Shown: positions 44,641 to 57,479 of the stretch, one piece after another
Numbering within the stretch: the stretch's first letter is position 1
Layout of the letters: each line of letters starts with the position of its first letter
Source: Paralithodes platypus
Taxonomy: Eukaryota; Arthropoda; Malacostraca; Decapoda; Lithodidae
NCBI GenBank assembly: GCA_032716605.1
Contig: CM064480.1
Location: 43,283,346 to 43,347,345, forward strand
Direction of reading: 5' to 3'
DNA length: 64,000 bases
The notes under the pieces: generated by a model
The model's database searches: none
What the model saw: the letters and a program-made list of their open reading frames with translations, nothing else
Told to the model about the DNA's origin: nothing
Translations under genes and position numbers: made by a program

Positions 44641-46235
44641 TAGTAACCAACCTACAGCAGTCGTGTCTTTGGCTAGCAACATTGGGGTGTCTCTGAGGTC
44701 TTCTGCATTTACCCGGGGTGATATGTCAGATGCGGGGGCACAGCCAGTGAAGGAGTGTCCGGAGGGCTCGAAACCTGTCCGAGATGCTTTTTGCGACCAT
44801 AGAGGGCGTGGCTGCGTGAGTTGGGCTGGCTGCAAGCATGGGTTGGAGTTGTTGCGTGATACAGGTGCATCCCAGACTCTGATGAAAAACTTTACAGGCC
44901 AACCTATAAATGTGGCACGGGTAGTTGTGGTGCAGGGTATTAATGCTACACGGTCATACCCGTTGGTTCGAGTGGAGCTGGAGGTTGATGGTGTGACACG
45001 AGAGATAGATGTTGGAATCGTAGAGAAACTGCCAGTAGAGGGCGTCGACCTTCTTCTCGGCAACGACTTTGCGGTGCCTACTTCTGAGGTTCCACCCTTA
45101 GTCGTTGCCGAGAGGGCGGCCGACGTGAGTAGGGAGGGGCAGGAGTTGGTCGAGAGGTGTCAATTACAGCAGATGGCGTGTGTTGTCACCCGATCTCGTG
45201 CATCTAAGGTGTCACAGCCTATTCCTCAGTCTGTAGACCAGCGGAGGAATGGTCGGAAGGAGAAAGCTAAAGTTGGGAGAAGTTTTGTGAGTTTTGATCC
45301 AGCGGCTCTTCTTGGCGACTCAGTATTAGCACCAATGTTTAGGTCTGGAGTGGCCCCAGAACCTGTCACACTTGGTGAGGAGGTAGGGCGTGAGAAAACT
45401 CTGAGACAGCAACGTTACACACGTAAGCAAGATAGGATCGAACAGTCCAGTATCGGGGGAGGCCATAAGTTGCTCCGGGAGCACTTAGATAGATTGGCTC
45501 CTTCGGATATCTGTCGGCTGCAGATAAATGATCCTGAGCTTCAGAAGTGTAGTAACGGTGCGATGGAACTTGATGAGGACGGGGATGCAAAGCCGGGGGA
45601 CTTCTTTCGTGTGGAGGGCATATTGTACAGGCGTTTTCTAGATCCCAGACGGAGTTGGGAGGGTGGGTCGAGAGTGGTTGACCAGTTGGTAGTGCCTAGT
45701 GTGTGCCGTGATAGCCTACTGAGGTTGGCGCATGATGTACCGTTGGCAGGGCATTTGGGTGTACGTAAGACGGTAGCAGCATTGGCGAAATTGTTTTGGT
45801 GGTCAGGTATGAAGGCACATGTGGCGTCATGGGTGGCAATGTGCAGTACCTGCCAGACAGTAGGTAAACCAAACCAGTGTATTCCCAAGGCTCCGTTACA
45901 CCCTATTCCTGTACTCGGGCCACCAGTCAGTAAGGTTATAATCAACATGGTTGGCCCTCTACCCCCTACTAGTGCAGGCAACAAGTTACTCCTCACAATC
46001 ATGGATGTTGCCACTCGTTATCCGGATGCATACCCCATGCGAAATGGTACTGCTAAGACTGTTGTTTGTAACTTGCTATTGTACTGTTCTAGGTACGGGT
46101 ACCCGCAGGAATTGCAGTCAGACCAAGGGTCCAACTTTTCTTCTAACCTTTTCAAACAGACCATGCAGCAGCACGGTATCAGTACAGTTGTCTCTTCAGC
46201 CTATCACCCAGAGTCAAGGGGTGTTGGAGAGGTGG
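44641..46235 (+). pseudogene. pol: Gmr1-3 protease and integrase N-terminal part
   Basis: The protease active site RDTGASQTL has its DTG at 44858-44866, with a LLLGNDFAVP end block near 45050. The integrase zinc module (HDVPLAGHLG...C.TC) is at about 45733-45860. In the integrase core, the first catalytic position reads Asn (AAC 45944-45946, VIINMVGPLPP) where Gmr1-1 and Gmr1-2 have Asp. The second Asp is present in QSDQGSNF. Two bases are missing near 46213 relative to Gmr1-2, before the catalytic Glu, and the frame ends at a stop at 46274-46276. Either change alone would be expected to inactivate integrase. Confidence 0.88.
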
Positions 46236-47273
46236 CAATCGACTCTGAAAAGCATGCTGCGTTGTTACTGTGTTGAGAATGGCAAGGATTGGGATCTTGG
46301 GTTGCCCTATGTATTATTCGCTGCTCGGGAGGTACCTGGTGAAAGCCTAGGGTTCAGTCCCAATGAGTTAGTTTTCGGACATCAGGTCAGAGGCCCCCTC
46401 AACATGGTTAGAGAAATCTGGGAGGGCACAGCAAAACCATGTTCCATGTTAAAGTATGTCCTCGAGAGTAGAGAGAGAATGCTGAGAAGCCTTGAGTTGG
46501 CAGGTAGGAATTTGGTAGGGTCGCAAGCACTTATGAAGGACAGGTACGATGAGAAGACAAAACTCCGGGAGTTTAAGGTGGGACAGGAGGTGTTGATTCT
46601 GTTACCTCTGCCAGGTCATCTGTTGTCTGCCAAGTACGCTGGTCCTTATAAGGTGGTAAAAAAGATCTCTGACCTAGACTATCTTGTGGCTACTCCAGAT
46701 AGGCGTAAAAAGAATCAGCTGTGCCATGTGAATCTGGTGAAAGAGTTTGTGAGGCGCCCCCCTGAGCCTCTCGCTGTCCCTGTGTTGACCTGCAGCGGTC
46801 ATGGAGGAGAAGGAGTGAGGGACAGTGAAGCCCAGGTGGAGGGTAACTGGGAGTGTCATGTCTCTGCTGACCAGTGGGCGGGGAACTCCAGACAGGTGGC
46901 TGACGATGCTATAGTGCACCTGCCTGAGCAACAGCGTGCAGCCGTGCAGCGCCTGTTTGCTTCATACCCCACTGTGTTTGCAGAGCATCCAGGCCTCACA
47001 ACTCGAGTGGTGCATGACGTGGACGTGGGAGATCACCCCCCCTTTAAATCAGTGCCCTACAGAATTCCACCCATTAAACTCCCAGCCCTCAGAGCGGAGT
47101 TAGAGTATATGTTGGAACGGGGGCTGATTGAGAAGGGGGCAGTTAGGTGGACATCTCCTGTCACTCTGCAGCCCAAGCCTGACGGGAAGGTTCGCTTCTG
47201 CATTGACTTTCGGAGATTGAACGGGTTGACTCCCACCAATGCTTATCCCCTTCCCGTGTTGACGATAGTGTAG
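46213..47273 (+). pseudogene. pol: Gmr1-3 integrase C-terminal part and start of reverse transcriptase
   Basis: Continues after the two-base loss with GVLERWQSTLKSMLRCYC, which carries the catalytic Glu, then FSPNELVFGHQVRGP and a chromatin- or DNA-binding-type C-terminal domain (AKYAGPYKVVKKISDLDYLV). The RT N-terminus follows: KLPALRAELEYMLERGLI, PVTLQPKPDGKVRFCIDFRRLN. One C is lost near 47255 in the PLPRVDDS-type motif, giving a premature TAG at 47271-47273. Confidence 0.9.
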
Positions 47274-48316
47274 ACAAGATTGGTAAGGCACAGTTTCTAA
47301 CTAAGGTAGACCTAGTGAAAGGCTACTGGCAGGTGCCCTTGTCTGAGCGTGCGAAGGGGGTATGCGGGTTTGTGGTTGATGGGAACACCTACCGTTGCAA
47401 TGTGATGCCGTATGGCCTTAAAAATGCCCCAGCAACCTTCCAGAGTCTTATGAATGAGTTAGTAGCTGACATCCCTAACTGCACTGTCTACCTAGATGAC
47501 GTTATAATCTACGATGACAACTTTGAGAGTCACTGTGAGCACATAGAAGCCTTGTTTCGGAAGCTCAGTGAGGCCAGCTTGGTGGTCAATCTGGGCAAGT
47601 GCGACTTTGTCTGGGCAACTGTGCAATATCTTGGGTTTGTGGTCGGGTTAGGCCAGGTGTGCCCCCCCCCCCCAAAAAAAAAAAACAAGATACAGGCTAT
47701 TAACCAGTTCCCCAGGCCGTCCACCAAGCGGCAGATCATGAGATTTTTGGGCATGATCGGTTACTATCGCCGCTTCATTCGGGGTTATTCTACTGTGTTA
47801 GCTCCCCTGACAGATTTGCTAGCAAAAGAGAAAAAGTTCAAGTGGGCACCTGAGTGTGAAAGGGCTTTTTCGCTGGTTAACCACCTACTATGCACTCACC
47901 CAATCCTCAGGGCCCCTGACTTTGAAAGACCATTCCAGCTGGCAACAGATGCCAGCGGCGTAGGGGCTGGTGCCGTCTTAATGCAAACAGACGAGGAAGG
48001 TTTGGAGCATCCAGTCAGTTTCTTTTCAAAGAAGTTTAATTCCGCTCAGAAACACTACTCTGTGGTGGAGAAAGAACTGCTGGCAATAGTGTTGGCGCTC
48101 AGGCACTTTGAAGTATATGTTCCTGCCTACGGGCCAGTCGTGGTGATTTACACCGACCACCACCCTCTTAAATTTCTGAACCAATTTCACAACCGGAATA
48201 TGAGGCTGACACGTTGGTCACTCATGTTGCAAGAATACAATCTAGACATTCGCCATATTGCCGGTTGTGAGAATGTGATTGCAGACTGTTTGTCGAGGGT
48301 GGAGGATCCGACGTAG
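47256..48316 (+). pseudogene. pol: Gmr1-3 reverse transcriptase palm and RNase H
   Basis: Contains KGYWQVPLSERA, VMPYGLKNAPATFQ, YLDD at 47489-47500, and RNase H blocks ATDASGVGAGAVL, VVEKELLAIVLALRHF, YTDHHPLKFL and DCLSR, with TAG at 48314-48316. A C12A12 tract (47662-47685) adds four residues between RT and the connection region without breaking the frame. All visible catalytic residues are intact. The following 48317-48712 is noncoding, with no env-like frame. Confidence 0.92.
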
Positions 48317-48712
48317 ATCACCACAGGTGTGTGGCTTTGAGTGGAGAAAAACCAGGCTTGCCCCTGTAGAGCAGCCGTCAAAAACAACATTAAAATTAAA
48401 TAAAAAATCACATAAAAACTCTTTCTTTTTTATAGTTAATTGTAAGTTGCCAATGTTATAGCTAAAGTCCTAAGTTGAACCTGTCTTTCACTTAGTAGGC
48501 TGGGCTCAGTGAAGCTCGCTCAGGGAGCATAGCAGGCTAAATTATACTATTGTGTTTGGGAGGGGTTGTAAGATTTTCTTTATGCTAATATGTTGTTTTA
48601 TTTAAGATTGAGCTTTGCATTTCATTTCTGGTGGAGTGGCTAGGTGTGGCGGGTCTTGTCGGCATTCTGCCTTGTCAGATATGGTGCTCGCCTAATGTTG
48701 AGCGTCCTATAT

Positions 48713-48723
48713 CTTGGGCGGGG
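48713..48723 (+). promoter_or_regulatory. Polypurine tract of Gmr1-3
   Basis: CTTGGGCGGGG immediately before the 3' LTR. It aligns with CTTGGGGGAGG of the other copies, with one pyrimidine interruption. Confidence 0.75.
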
Positions 48724-50539
48724 TGTGACGTCTACCAGTGTTGGCAGAATCGCCTCTCGTTGGCCACTAGCCCTCGCCAGGGACATCGAAATGGGCTACA
48801 GTTATCAGAGAATGTTGTTCTTTCTTTCCTAGTAATCGCATTGTCACAGACAGTCCAGTGGTGGTCTTTGTTTTCGTCTGTGACAACGGGTTATATTTTA
48901 TATCAACAGTAGTGATAATAGTACCAGCGTGTGAATGAGAAAGACTTTCAGAGCGAGGAGGTAGTGAGTGTCTGTATGTACGGGTGCATTCCTGCCTCTC
49001 GCTCGCCATTGGGCGGCGTGTCTGGCTGTGTCCTGTGGCGCCTGCTGTCTTGTGACGTCTCGGCCCGTGATTGGCCGACCATCGCGCCTTTGCGGTCTCC
49101 TGTGTAACTTTACTCCTCCATGTGCGGCGGACCCTCCATGGTTGGGGACCCTCCCCAGGAGCTGTCCTCGTCAGGACAGGCTTGGCGCACGTGCTTCTAA
49201 CATCCCTTTGCATACTCTCTCCCGATCACCACCTTTATCACTGTTTCTCTCACTCGATTCTCTCTTTCCATACTCTCACCTTTATTAACTGCACAACACT
49301 CCCCTTGGGTTCTGCATACGGTTTTCATAGCCGGCCCATTGTATTGCATGTGCCGTCCTCAGAGATATTTACATGTACTTCGAATAGGTTTGAGGGTTCT
49401 TAGTTAGTATAGGTTAAGAACTTTGTGTGTCTCCATTATTGATTTAGTGTTTCTGCTCTTTTATTTAATGCTAGACTGGGATAAGGTAACTGTAGTCGTT
49501 GTCTCCGATGTGTGTACGGTTTGCTTATACCTACACGACTTCGACCGGTCCTGTGGTAGCCTGGGTTGTCTTTTCGGTTGCGTCCTTTGCGAGTGCAGCA
49601 TTGTGTTGACTGAGGGTTTTGGCCTGTACCAGTTCCACACTTTGCTGCCTCTTTGCTTGTCTTCAGAGGGTCGCCAGGATAGAACCAGATACTTGTGATC
49701 TGGATATATCGAGAGAGCCCCCTAGTCAATTAACGTAACTTAAAGATGCAGTCTTATGGACATCACTAGGCTATGAGCCTGTCTTGCTCAACCCCAGTTC
49801 CTTACCTAGAGTATCCCAGCTAGACATTATTAATCGAGTAGACACTTGTTAGTATTTAATATAAGCTCTTTGATATGTGTGCATTATTATTCACAGCATT
49901 TATTAGTCTAGGTTGTTGCTGAGCCGCACAACCATAGCAAACTGTTTCGTTGATGAGAAAGTACTCCTTTTAGTGTCGAGTATTGCTACCGTTGCGCATT
50001 TATAGTATTCTCGTGTCAGTTAACATTATATGTCCTATCTTTTAGTGTATTCGATTTACACGTGTGGTGTCCTGCCTTCTGCCTTTATATAGTTCTAAAT
50101 AAGTACGAGCATCTTATGAGCATCAGACTTTCTTCAGAAGTTTCCAGGTCTATGCTGTAGGACTATACTTCACTTTCTTTCAGATAGGAGTGAAGAGTTT
50201 ATTGTTGTTTAGAGTAACTGTATTGAAGCATCTTTTTATTGTATTAAATCTTGCAGTGATTTAATTGATCTTTCCATAGATTCCTTTTTATGCATTTTAA
50301 CGTAACTTGCATCTTGTTTGTTATCAGGCTATACCAGTGCCGGTTAGCCTGAAGTAGAGTACATTTATGCCCAGTTAAGGATACCCTGCTATCGCAGATT
50401 AACCCTGGAGGGTATAGGTGTTTTGTTCGCCGGCATAAAAGTTCGAGGGTTTGGATCTAGCGTACCGTTGTTGCATAGTGCCCTATTACTAGTCCAATCA
50501 TTGAGTACCCTTGTTTTATTCGTAGTCCCGGTCGTAACA
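48724..50539 (+). repeat. 3' LTR of Gmr1-3
   Basis: 1,816 bp, TGTGACG...CGTAACA. About 24 bp longer than the 5' LTR. Otherwise very close, with scattered single-base differences. Confidence 0.95.
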
Positions 50540-51222
<683 letters not shown>

Positions 51223-51239
51223 CAACATTAACTAATAAT

Positions 51240-52820
51240 GTCTTTAGGTTTTTAAGAAGGATATAACTCCCCCCCCAAAAAAACCATAAGGCACAGAGGC
51301 TGAGATCGACAATTTATATTCCCGCACACTCGACAACAAGAGACGTTGTTTATTGGTAAGAACCCACATTTCTTGCCCTAATTGTTATTAATATTCTGAG
51401 TTGTTTTTTGCAACTATAGAGATACATAAGAAATAAATACTTATTATAGATATGCATGCGTCTTTTAAGTAAAATTACACGTTAGGGAGAATTCAAGCAA
51501 TGATTGCTAAAATAATAAGTATTTAGATACAGCAACCAGAGTAAGGTAAGTAACTGTTGGCGGAGGTTGTCTGGATCAACAATTCTATTTGGTCGTAGGG
51601 AGTGACAAAGTTATGAATGGGATTGAAACTAAGAGCATATATCTATTTCCTGATTCACAATACTCTATCAACTCATTAAGCTGATTGTAATAGTATTAAT
51701 CAAATCGTTTATGTTCTTTTTAAATTGAAATGTTTAAATCAGCCATCACCATATCAATTTGGCAAAATATAACTATTATCTCATTGATTAATAAGAACAC
51801 GTAAAATACCTTTTAGTAAGTACACTGCTAATGTTGACTTATTGTCATATCATGTTTGAGAAACATTACCGATTAGAGAATAACTCTGACACCTTCTTAA
51901 TCCATTACTTACGTTTAGTTAGTGTTATAGCTCTGTAAATATCAGCTTCAAAATTCATATAAATAAAGAGTGTTCCTAGGTTTATCCACAGAAATAATCA
52001 CACTTAAATTATTGAAGCCCTTATAATATGTGTAACTTTTGCATCACAATCAAGTGTTCATGTTTCACAGTGTAACCTACACTGCCTCCCTGTCCCTGGT
52101 GAGTGAGAAGAATATTATTATGTTCCTACTTTAGCAAAGATGATCCGTAGCAAGTTTACAGGAAGTTCTATTAACTTCTCGTACGCTATATATACGCAGT
52201 AACTACTAGCTAGGGGCAACCACAACGAGAATTAGGAACCCCTTACCACATCTAGAGTTCATATACATTTCTTTGAATTATTACCATGACAACTTTATTA
52301 TTTACCCTTTGAGGACCTAAACCACAATATCACTTTTGTTGTCATTACACTACAGTATACTATGCAATCTAGAAAAGATATCGAGGAATCAATTAGGTAA
52401 AACCTATATCAGTTACCATTTTTAATTTGACAATTTCTTACCTAGTGAATAGAATTGTCTAATGATAGCGAGACCAAAATAAACGAATGCGTAATCACCC
52501 ACTGAAAGAGTTACTGAGTAGCCCCTACGGATTATACGCATATAGGCCAGCCTCCCTGGAACAATGGCCTGTGTTTGTGGTCTGGCTGTATGTACTGTAT
52601 TACTTACCAAACATAGGTAGGTAAATCCGGACCAATTAGGCTGAATAATATGATATCAAACCCAGCTCCGAGTATCGTACTTTGTTGCTAAGCCACCCCA
52701 GAGATGTTTAAAGTTGGGGAACTAATATAGAGTAGCTATAGATGAAATTCATAGGTGTCAGTGGTGATAAATAGTAATTGATTAATGACCTGTTGGTATC
52801 TACGAGGTTTTTCTGTAGAT
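51240..52820. other. Unassigned AT-rich sequence
   Basis: I read both strands and see no frame, RNA or repeat that I can support. A short C8A7 tract lies near 51271. Confidence 0.5.
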
Positions 52821-52821
52821 G

Positions 52822-52992
<171 letters not shown>

Positions 52993-53583
52993 TCAGTATA
53001 TATACATACAGTACATCACTCTCTCATTCACTGATATGTCCTTGTCAATATTACCTTTCAGTGCTATTTGTGAGAAATGTAGCCGATACCGAGAAAGTAG
53101 AGCTGTTATAATAAGAATTAGATAATTTTTTCAAGGAAAGAGGATAGTTATATTTGCAATATATAATTATGAACATATGACAAAATTACAAAGGTATTAC
53201 TACAAATAACAAAAAAGGCATGATTACCATAATATTTTGAAAGAATAACAATGACGACGTATTACGGTCAAGTGAATATATTTATGAAGCATATACCTAC
53301 AACTAAAATGAGCCTGTACATGAAAGTAGGAGAGACATATCAACCAAAAATCAATTAAATAGAATGTGTAGTCTAATTTAATTAGGAATATCAAAGGAAA
53401 CCCAAAAATTTGATAAATGTACACTGTACATGTATACAGAGATAAAGAGAGATGAAACAATGGTGGGGAGGTTTGGGGGAGGGGGGGGGGGGGGAGGGCG
53501 ATTTCAATATTTCATGACAAATATATGAACAAGACGTATACGAATGGGAAATGTAAAGATAATGCAAATATAAATAAGATATT
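52993..53583. other. Unassigned sequence with G-run
   Basis: No gene is recognised. A G-rich stretch at 53474-53498 includes G14. Confidence 0.45.
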
Positions 53584-53798
53584 ATACCCCGTTCTAAATA
53601 GGTAGGCCAGAAATGGTGAACCCTAACCTCTGCAACTCAAAAAGGGCTCGAGCAAATGAGCTGTAAATTTCCACACCTATTCCCTGGCTGACCCTTTCCT
53701 AATGGTAGAATTATCAGCTTGATTACTATATACGTTTGTGAGTTATAGAGGTTGCTGCTCAAGGGTTTTGGCCTACTTATTTGGAATAGGGTATAGTT
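53584..53798. repeat. Small inverted repeat, possible MITE
   Basis: The left arm 'ataccccgttctaaataggtaggcca' (53584-53609) matches the reverse complement of the right arm ending 'ttggcctacttatttggaatagggtat' (53772-53798). Similarity continues inward through 'aacctctgcaactca' and 'gagttatagaggtt'. Arms are about 60 bp and the total is 215 bp. The outer ends read TATACCCC/GGGTATA, compatible with a TA target duplication, but that is not proven. Confidence 0.55.
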
Positions 53799-54275
53799 GC
53801 TTGGAGTGTGGGGTACGGGAAGGAGGGGGGGGGGGGGGGGACAATAACTCCATTCAATAGGATGAAGCCGATTTATATAATATTATTTCGTCACTGCGAC
53901 ATTATTCAACTTACAACGGAGCAGTTAGAGATAGAGGCCTAATGGGATTGCTTTAACACTTTGCCAGAAATCTTTTCTATGCTAAGCCAAATAATTTTCT
54001 CTTAGTAAAGTCTAAGGAATCCTTGTCTGGTTGAATGTAATTAAACATTATCCAACTAAAACTCTAACATATATAATGAACACAAATGTAAAGGAATATG
54101 CGGAAAAAGAGAAAATATATAATAGGCTAGGCTAAAATAAAATTGATGTTGTTTAATTGAGAAAGAATTGGAAAACGGGTAAGCAAGCGAATGTTAATAG
54201 CAGTCTGAACAATGATGGAGAGAAAAAAAAACAGACGACTTTTAATTAGGTACAGTTGTAGACAGATGAAGAAAA
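53799..54275. other. Unassigned sequence with G16 run
   Basis: A G16 run (53825-53840) and AT-rich sequence. No gene is seen. Confidence 0.45.
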
Positions 54276-54313
54276 CAAAGGAGTACAAAGGAGTACAAAG
54301 GAGTACAAAGGAA
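54276..54313 (-). repeat. 3' tandem tail of LINE copy B
   Basis: About three and a half units of AAAGGAGTAC on the plus strand (CCTTTGTACT in element orientation), same unit as copy A but more copies. It is preceded in the element by a 3' UTR of about 190 bp shared with copy A. Confidence 0.9.
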
Positions 54314-54504
54314 ATCAAGCAACAACAGATCTAGTGACCCTTCTAGGTTGCTTGTCCTCCAAAACACTGAGGATCAAGTGTCCAAACAGTGGTTTAGAGT
54401 GGGTAAGGGAACATTGGAAAGGGAACTACTGCCCTGCCACTAACGTGGCAGGACTAGGAAGTTAGTAGGGGACATATGGGTTAGTAACTGAGGGGAGGAT
54501 AAAG

Positions 54505-57300
54505 TTATTCATTTACAAACGCAGTCAGTCGCGGGTTTGATGCGAGATATTTGTCTAGGCGGAATTTAAATGAATCAACGGTGCTGCAGTCTATAACGTC
54601 TCGGGGAAGCCCATTCCACAAGTTGACAACTCGATTGAAGAAGAAATTCTTAGATTCGTGCGAGTTAAAAGATTTACCAATAATTTTGCAACCGTTTCCC
54701 CGCGTGTAATTAGATTGGTCGATAGTGAAGTACTTACTACAGTTCATATTGTCGATGCCTTTGGTGATTTTGAACACTTGAATTAAGTCGCCTCTTAATC
54801 TGCGCTGGGTTAAAGGAAATAGATTTAATTCTCTAAGACGCTCTTCGTATGGTTTGTTCTTTAGGCTAGGTATCATTTTGGTAACTCTACGTTGAACTCG
54901 TTCTAGCTTGTTTATATCTTTTTGGTAATAAGGGCACCAGGATTGAACGCAGTATTCCAGAAGAGGGCGGACTAAGGAATTGTAAAGGGTTAGGATAACT
55001 TCTTTGGATTTATGCTCAAATGACCTGCCTATAAAGCCAATTATTTTGTTTGCCTTCTTAACAACTTCTGAACATTGTTGACTCGGTTTTAGGTTACTCG
55101 ATATTGTTACTCCCAGATCAGTTTCTCTGTTTACATTCTTAAGCTGAGTGCCATTCATCGAATAGTTTGCTTTCTCATTTAGGTATCCGACATGTAGTAC
55201 TTTACATTTATCCGCATTGAAACTCATTTGCCAAATTTGGGCCCAACATGACAATTTATCTAGATTGTGTTGCATATCGTCAACTTGTTCTTTTGAGAGT
55301 ACGCTATTTTGCAATTTTTGTATCGTCAGCAAATTTTGAGATTGTGCAGGTGAGACCCTCATCTATGTCGTTGATGTAAATTAGAAAGAGAATTGGTCCT
55401 AGTACCGATCCCTGGGGTACCCCGCTACTTACATTGGTCCATTTAGATGCCTTACCGTTTATGACTACCCTTTGCTTTCTGTTGCTGAGCCAATTTTCTA
55501 TCCATTTCAACACACCGTCTTGTATTCCATGCGCTTTTAGTTTTAGCAGTAAACGTTTGTGGGGAACTTTGTCAAAGGCCTTTGAAAATCAAGGTATATA
55601 ATATCTACAGCTTTACTCTCATCGTAGAGGTTGAGGATATCGTGGAAGAAGTCTAAGAGGTTTGTTAAACAGGAACGTTTTTTACGAAAGCCGTGTTGAG
55701 TATCTTTAAGTATGTTATTTTCCTCTATACGAGTCTGTCTCGTATGACCGTTTCTAGCATTTTACATACAACTGAGGTTAAGCTAATTGGACGATAGTTA
55801 CTGGGTAGGGATTTGCTGCCTTTTTTGAATATCGGTGTTACGTTGGCTAGCTTCCACTGATCAGGCATAGTTCCAGACTGCAAGGATTTATTGAATAGTA
55901 ATGTCAGTGGTTTGGAGAGCTCATTCTTAGCTTCCTTTAGAACTCTAGGAGAGATTGTATCAGGTCCTGGCGTTTTATTTACCTTGAGTTTATCTAAACA
56001 ATTCAATACTTCTCTCTCTGTAACGGTGATATTGCTTAGAACATCTGAATTATCAATCTGAATCGGCGATGGTGTAGGGATATCACTGAGGTCTTCTGTT
56101 GTAAAAACTGATGCAAAGAAGGTATTGAGGGCATTACTCATTTGTACTTCGTCTTTGGTGTATTCTCCTTTTTCATCGACTAACGGTCCAACAGTTGAAG
56201 TAACTACTTTTTTCTTTCTGATATAACTATAGAATTCTTTCGGGTTTGTTTTACTTTGATTCGCAATATGTAACTCTAAGGTCTTTTTACTTTGCTTAAT
56301 TAACTTTTTGGCTTTGCGTCGTAGCTCTACAAATTTCACCCGTTCTTCGTCATTTTGTGAGGATTTTAATCTATCATTAGCACATTTTTTTAGCAAGCAG
56401 GCAGTTTGAAATATCTTTATTCCACCATTTGGGCTTATTATTATGGCCTGGACGCCGTATTTTCGATGGTATGCAGTCTTGCACTGCTTTTAGGTAAGTG
56501 GTTTCGAATAACTTCCAAGATGTATTTATGTCGTTATTGTTAATTAAAAAGCTCCAGTCAGTTTCTTTAAACATAGCTCTAAGTTTATGGAAGTTTGCTT
56601 TCTTGAAATTAGGGACTTTTTCGATGCTACTATTTGGTTCGTTACTAGTAAACTTTAAAGTGAAAGTTATCGTACGATGGTCGCTGTTACTGAATTCATC
56701 ACCAACATTCAAATTCTCTATCAATTCTTCTTTTGTTGCAAGTACAATGTCAAGAACGTTTATTACCACGGGTCGGCATTCGAACAAATTGATAAAGCGA
56801 ACTCTCTTGCAAGTTCGTATACAAGTCATGTCCGGAGTGTGAAGTAAGAGTATCGCCCCACTTGGTCACAGGTAAATTAAAGTCGCCAAAAATTACGGTA
56901 TCTTGTGAGTTACTTACATCTGCAATTTGTTCGTAAATTTCTCGGTCAGTTTGCACTGATTGAGCTGGAGGTCTGTATATTAACGCAAGTATTATTTTTG
57001 TACCTTTATTATTCTTTATTAGCACAACAGATGTGTCGACGTTCACAATTTGAGGTTTTGACACGAGGGTCGGGTTAAGACTTTCTTTGATATAAAATAA
57101 AACGCCACCTCCATTTTTATTTATTCGGCTGTTCTCAAACATTACATAACCGGGAAGTGAATACTCTGCTAAAAAGTCTCTATCTTGTGTATTGAGCCAA
57201 GATTCTGTTATGCCAATCACATCATAATTTTCTGTAAACACTAGTTCCTCTAAATCTGAAAATTTATTGCGTATGCTACGAGCGTTTGCATAGAAAAACC
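54505..57300 (-). pseudogene. LINE copy B ORF2: endonuclease and reverse transcriptase
   Basis: Endonuclease motifs: ITESWLN, GGGVLFYIKE, FGDFNLPVTKW, NSDHRTITF. RT motifs: [40 protein letters not shown] (about 55320-55331), then a C-terminal domain to TAA at 54505-54507. Frame changes occur near 56820 (between the two endonuclease halves), near 56396 and at about 55730, where roughly eight bases present in copy A are missing; further changes lie near 55590 and 55310. An in-frame TAA sits just upstream of the endonuclease (near 57300), so ORF2 is separate from ORF1. Confidence 0.9.
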
Positions 57301-57479
57301 TTTAAAGTTGCGGTTTTAGAACTCGCAGATCGTACTGTCAACGAATTTTTGGTTCTGGTCGGATCTACATTTACATTCATGGCTGTCCTCGGTCCTCGGT
57401 CGTTATCCCTGACGGTTTTGAATTTGGGTCGTGTTGGTGGAGCTTTATCCAAATTCGCGGTTCTTTGACGGATTAGTAT

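Larger units (their letters stand above)
41103..50539 (+). mobile_element. Gmr1-3: full-length, diverged Gmr1-like LTR retrotransposon
   Basis: 9,437 bp with target duplication ATGT (41099-41102 and 50540-50543). Order: LTR, duplicated PBS, Gag, PR, IN, RT-RH, noncoding (48317-48712), PPT, LTR. Proteins are clearly related to Gmr1-1 and Gmr1-2 but differ at many positions. LTR bodies differ strongly except at the termini and in the last 100 or so bases ('ggatctagcgt..ccgttgttgc', 'tagtccaat'). So it is a sister family. It carries at least three frameshifts, and an Asp-to-Asn change in integrase. Flanks are the CT-rich repeat, so it inserted into repetitive DNA. Confidence 0.95.
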
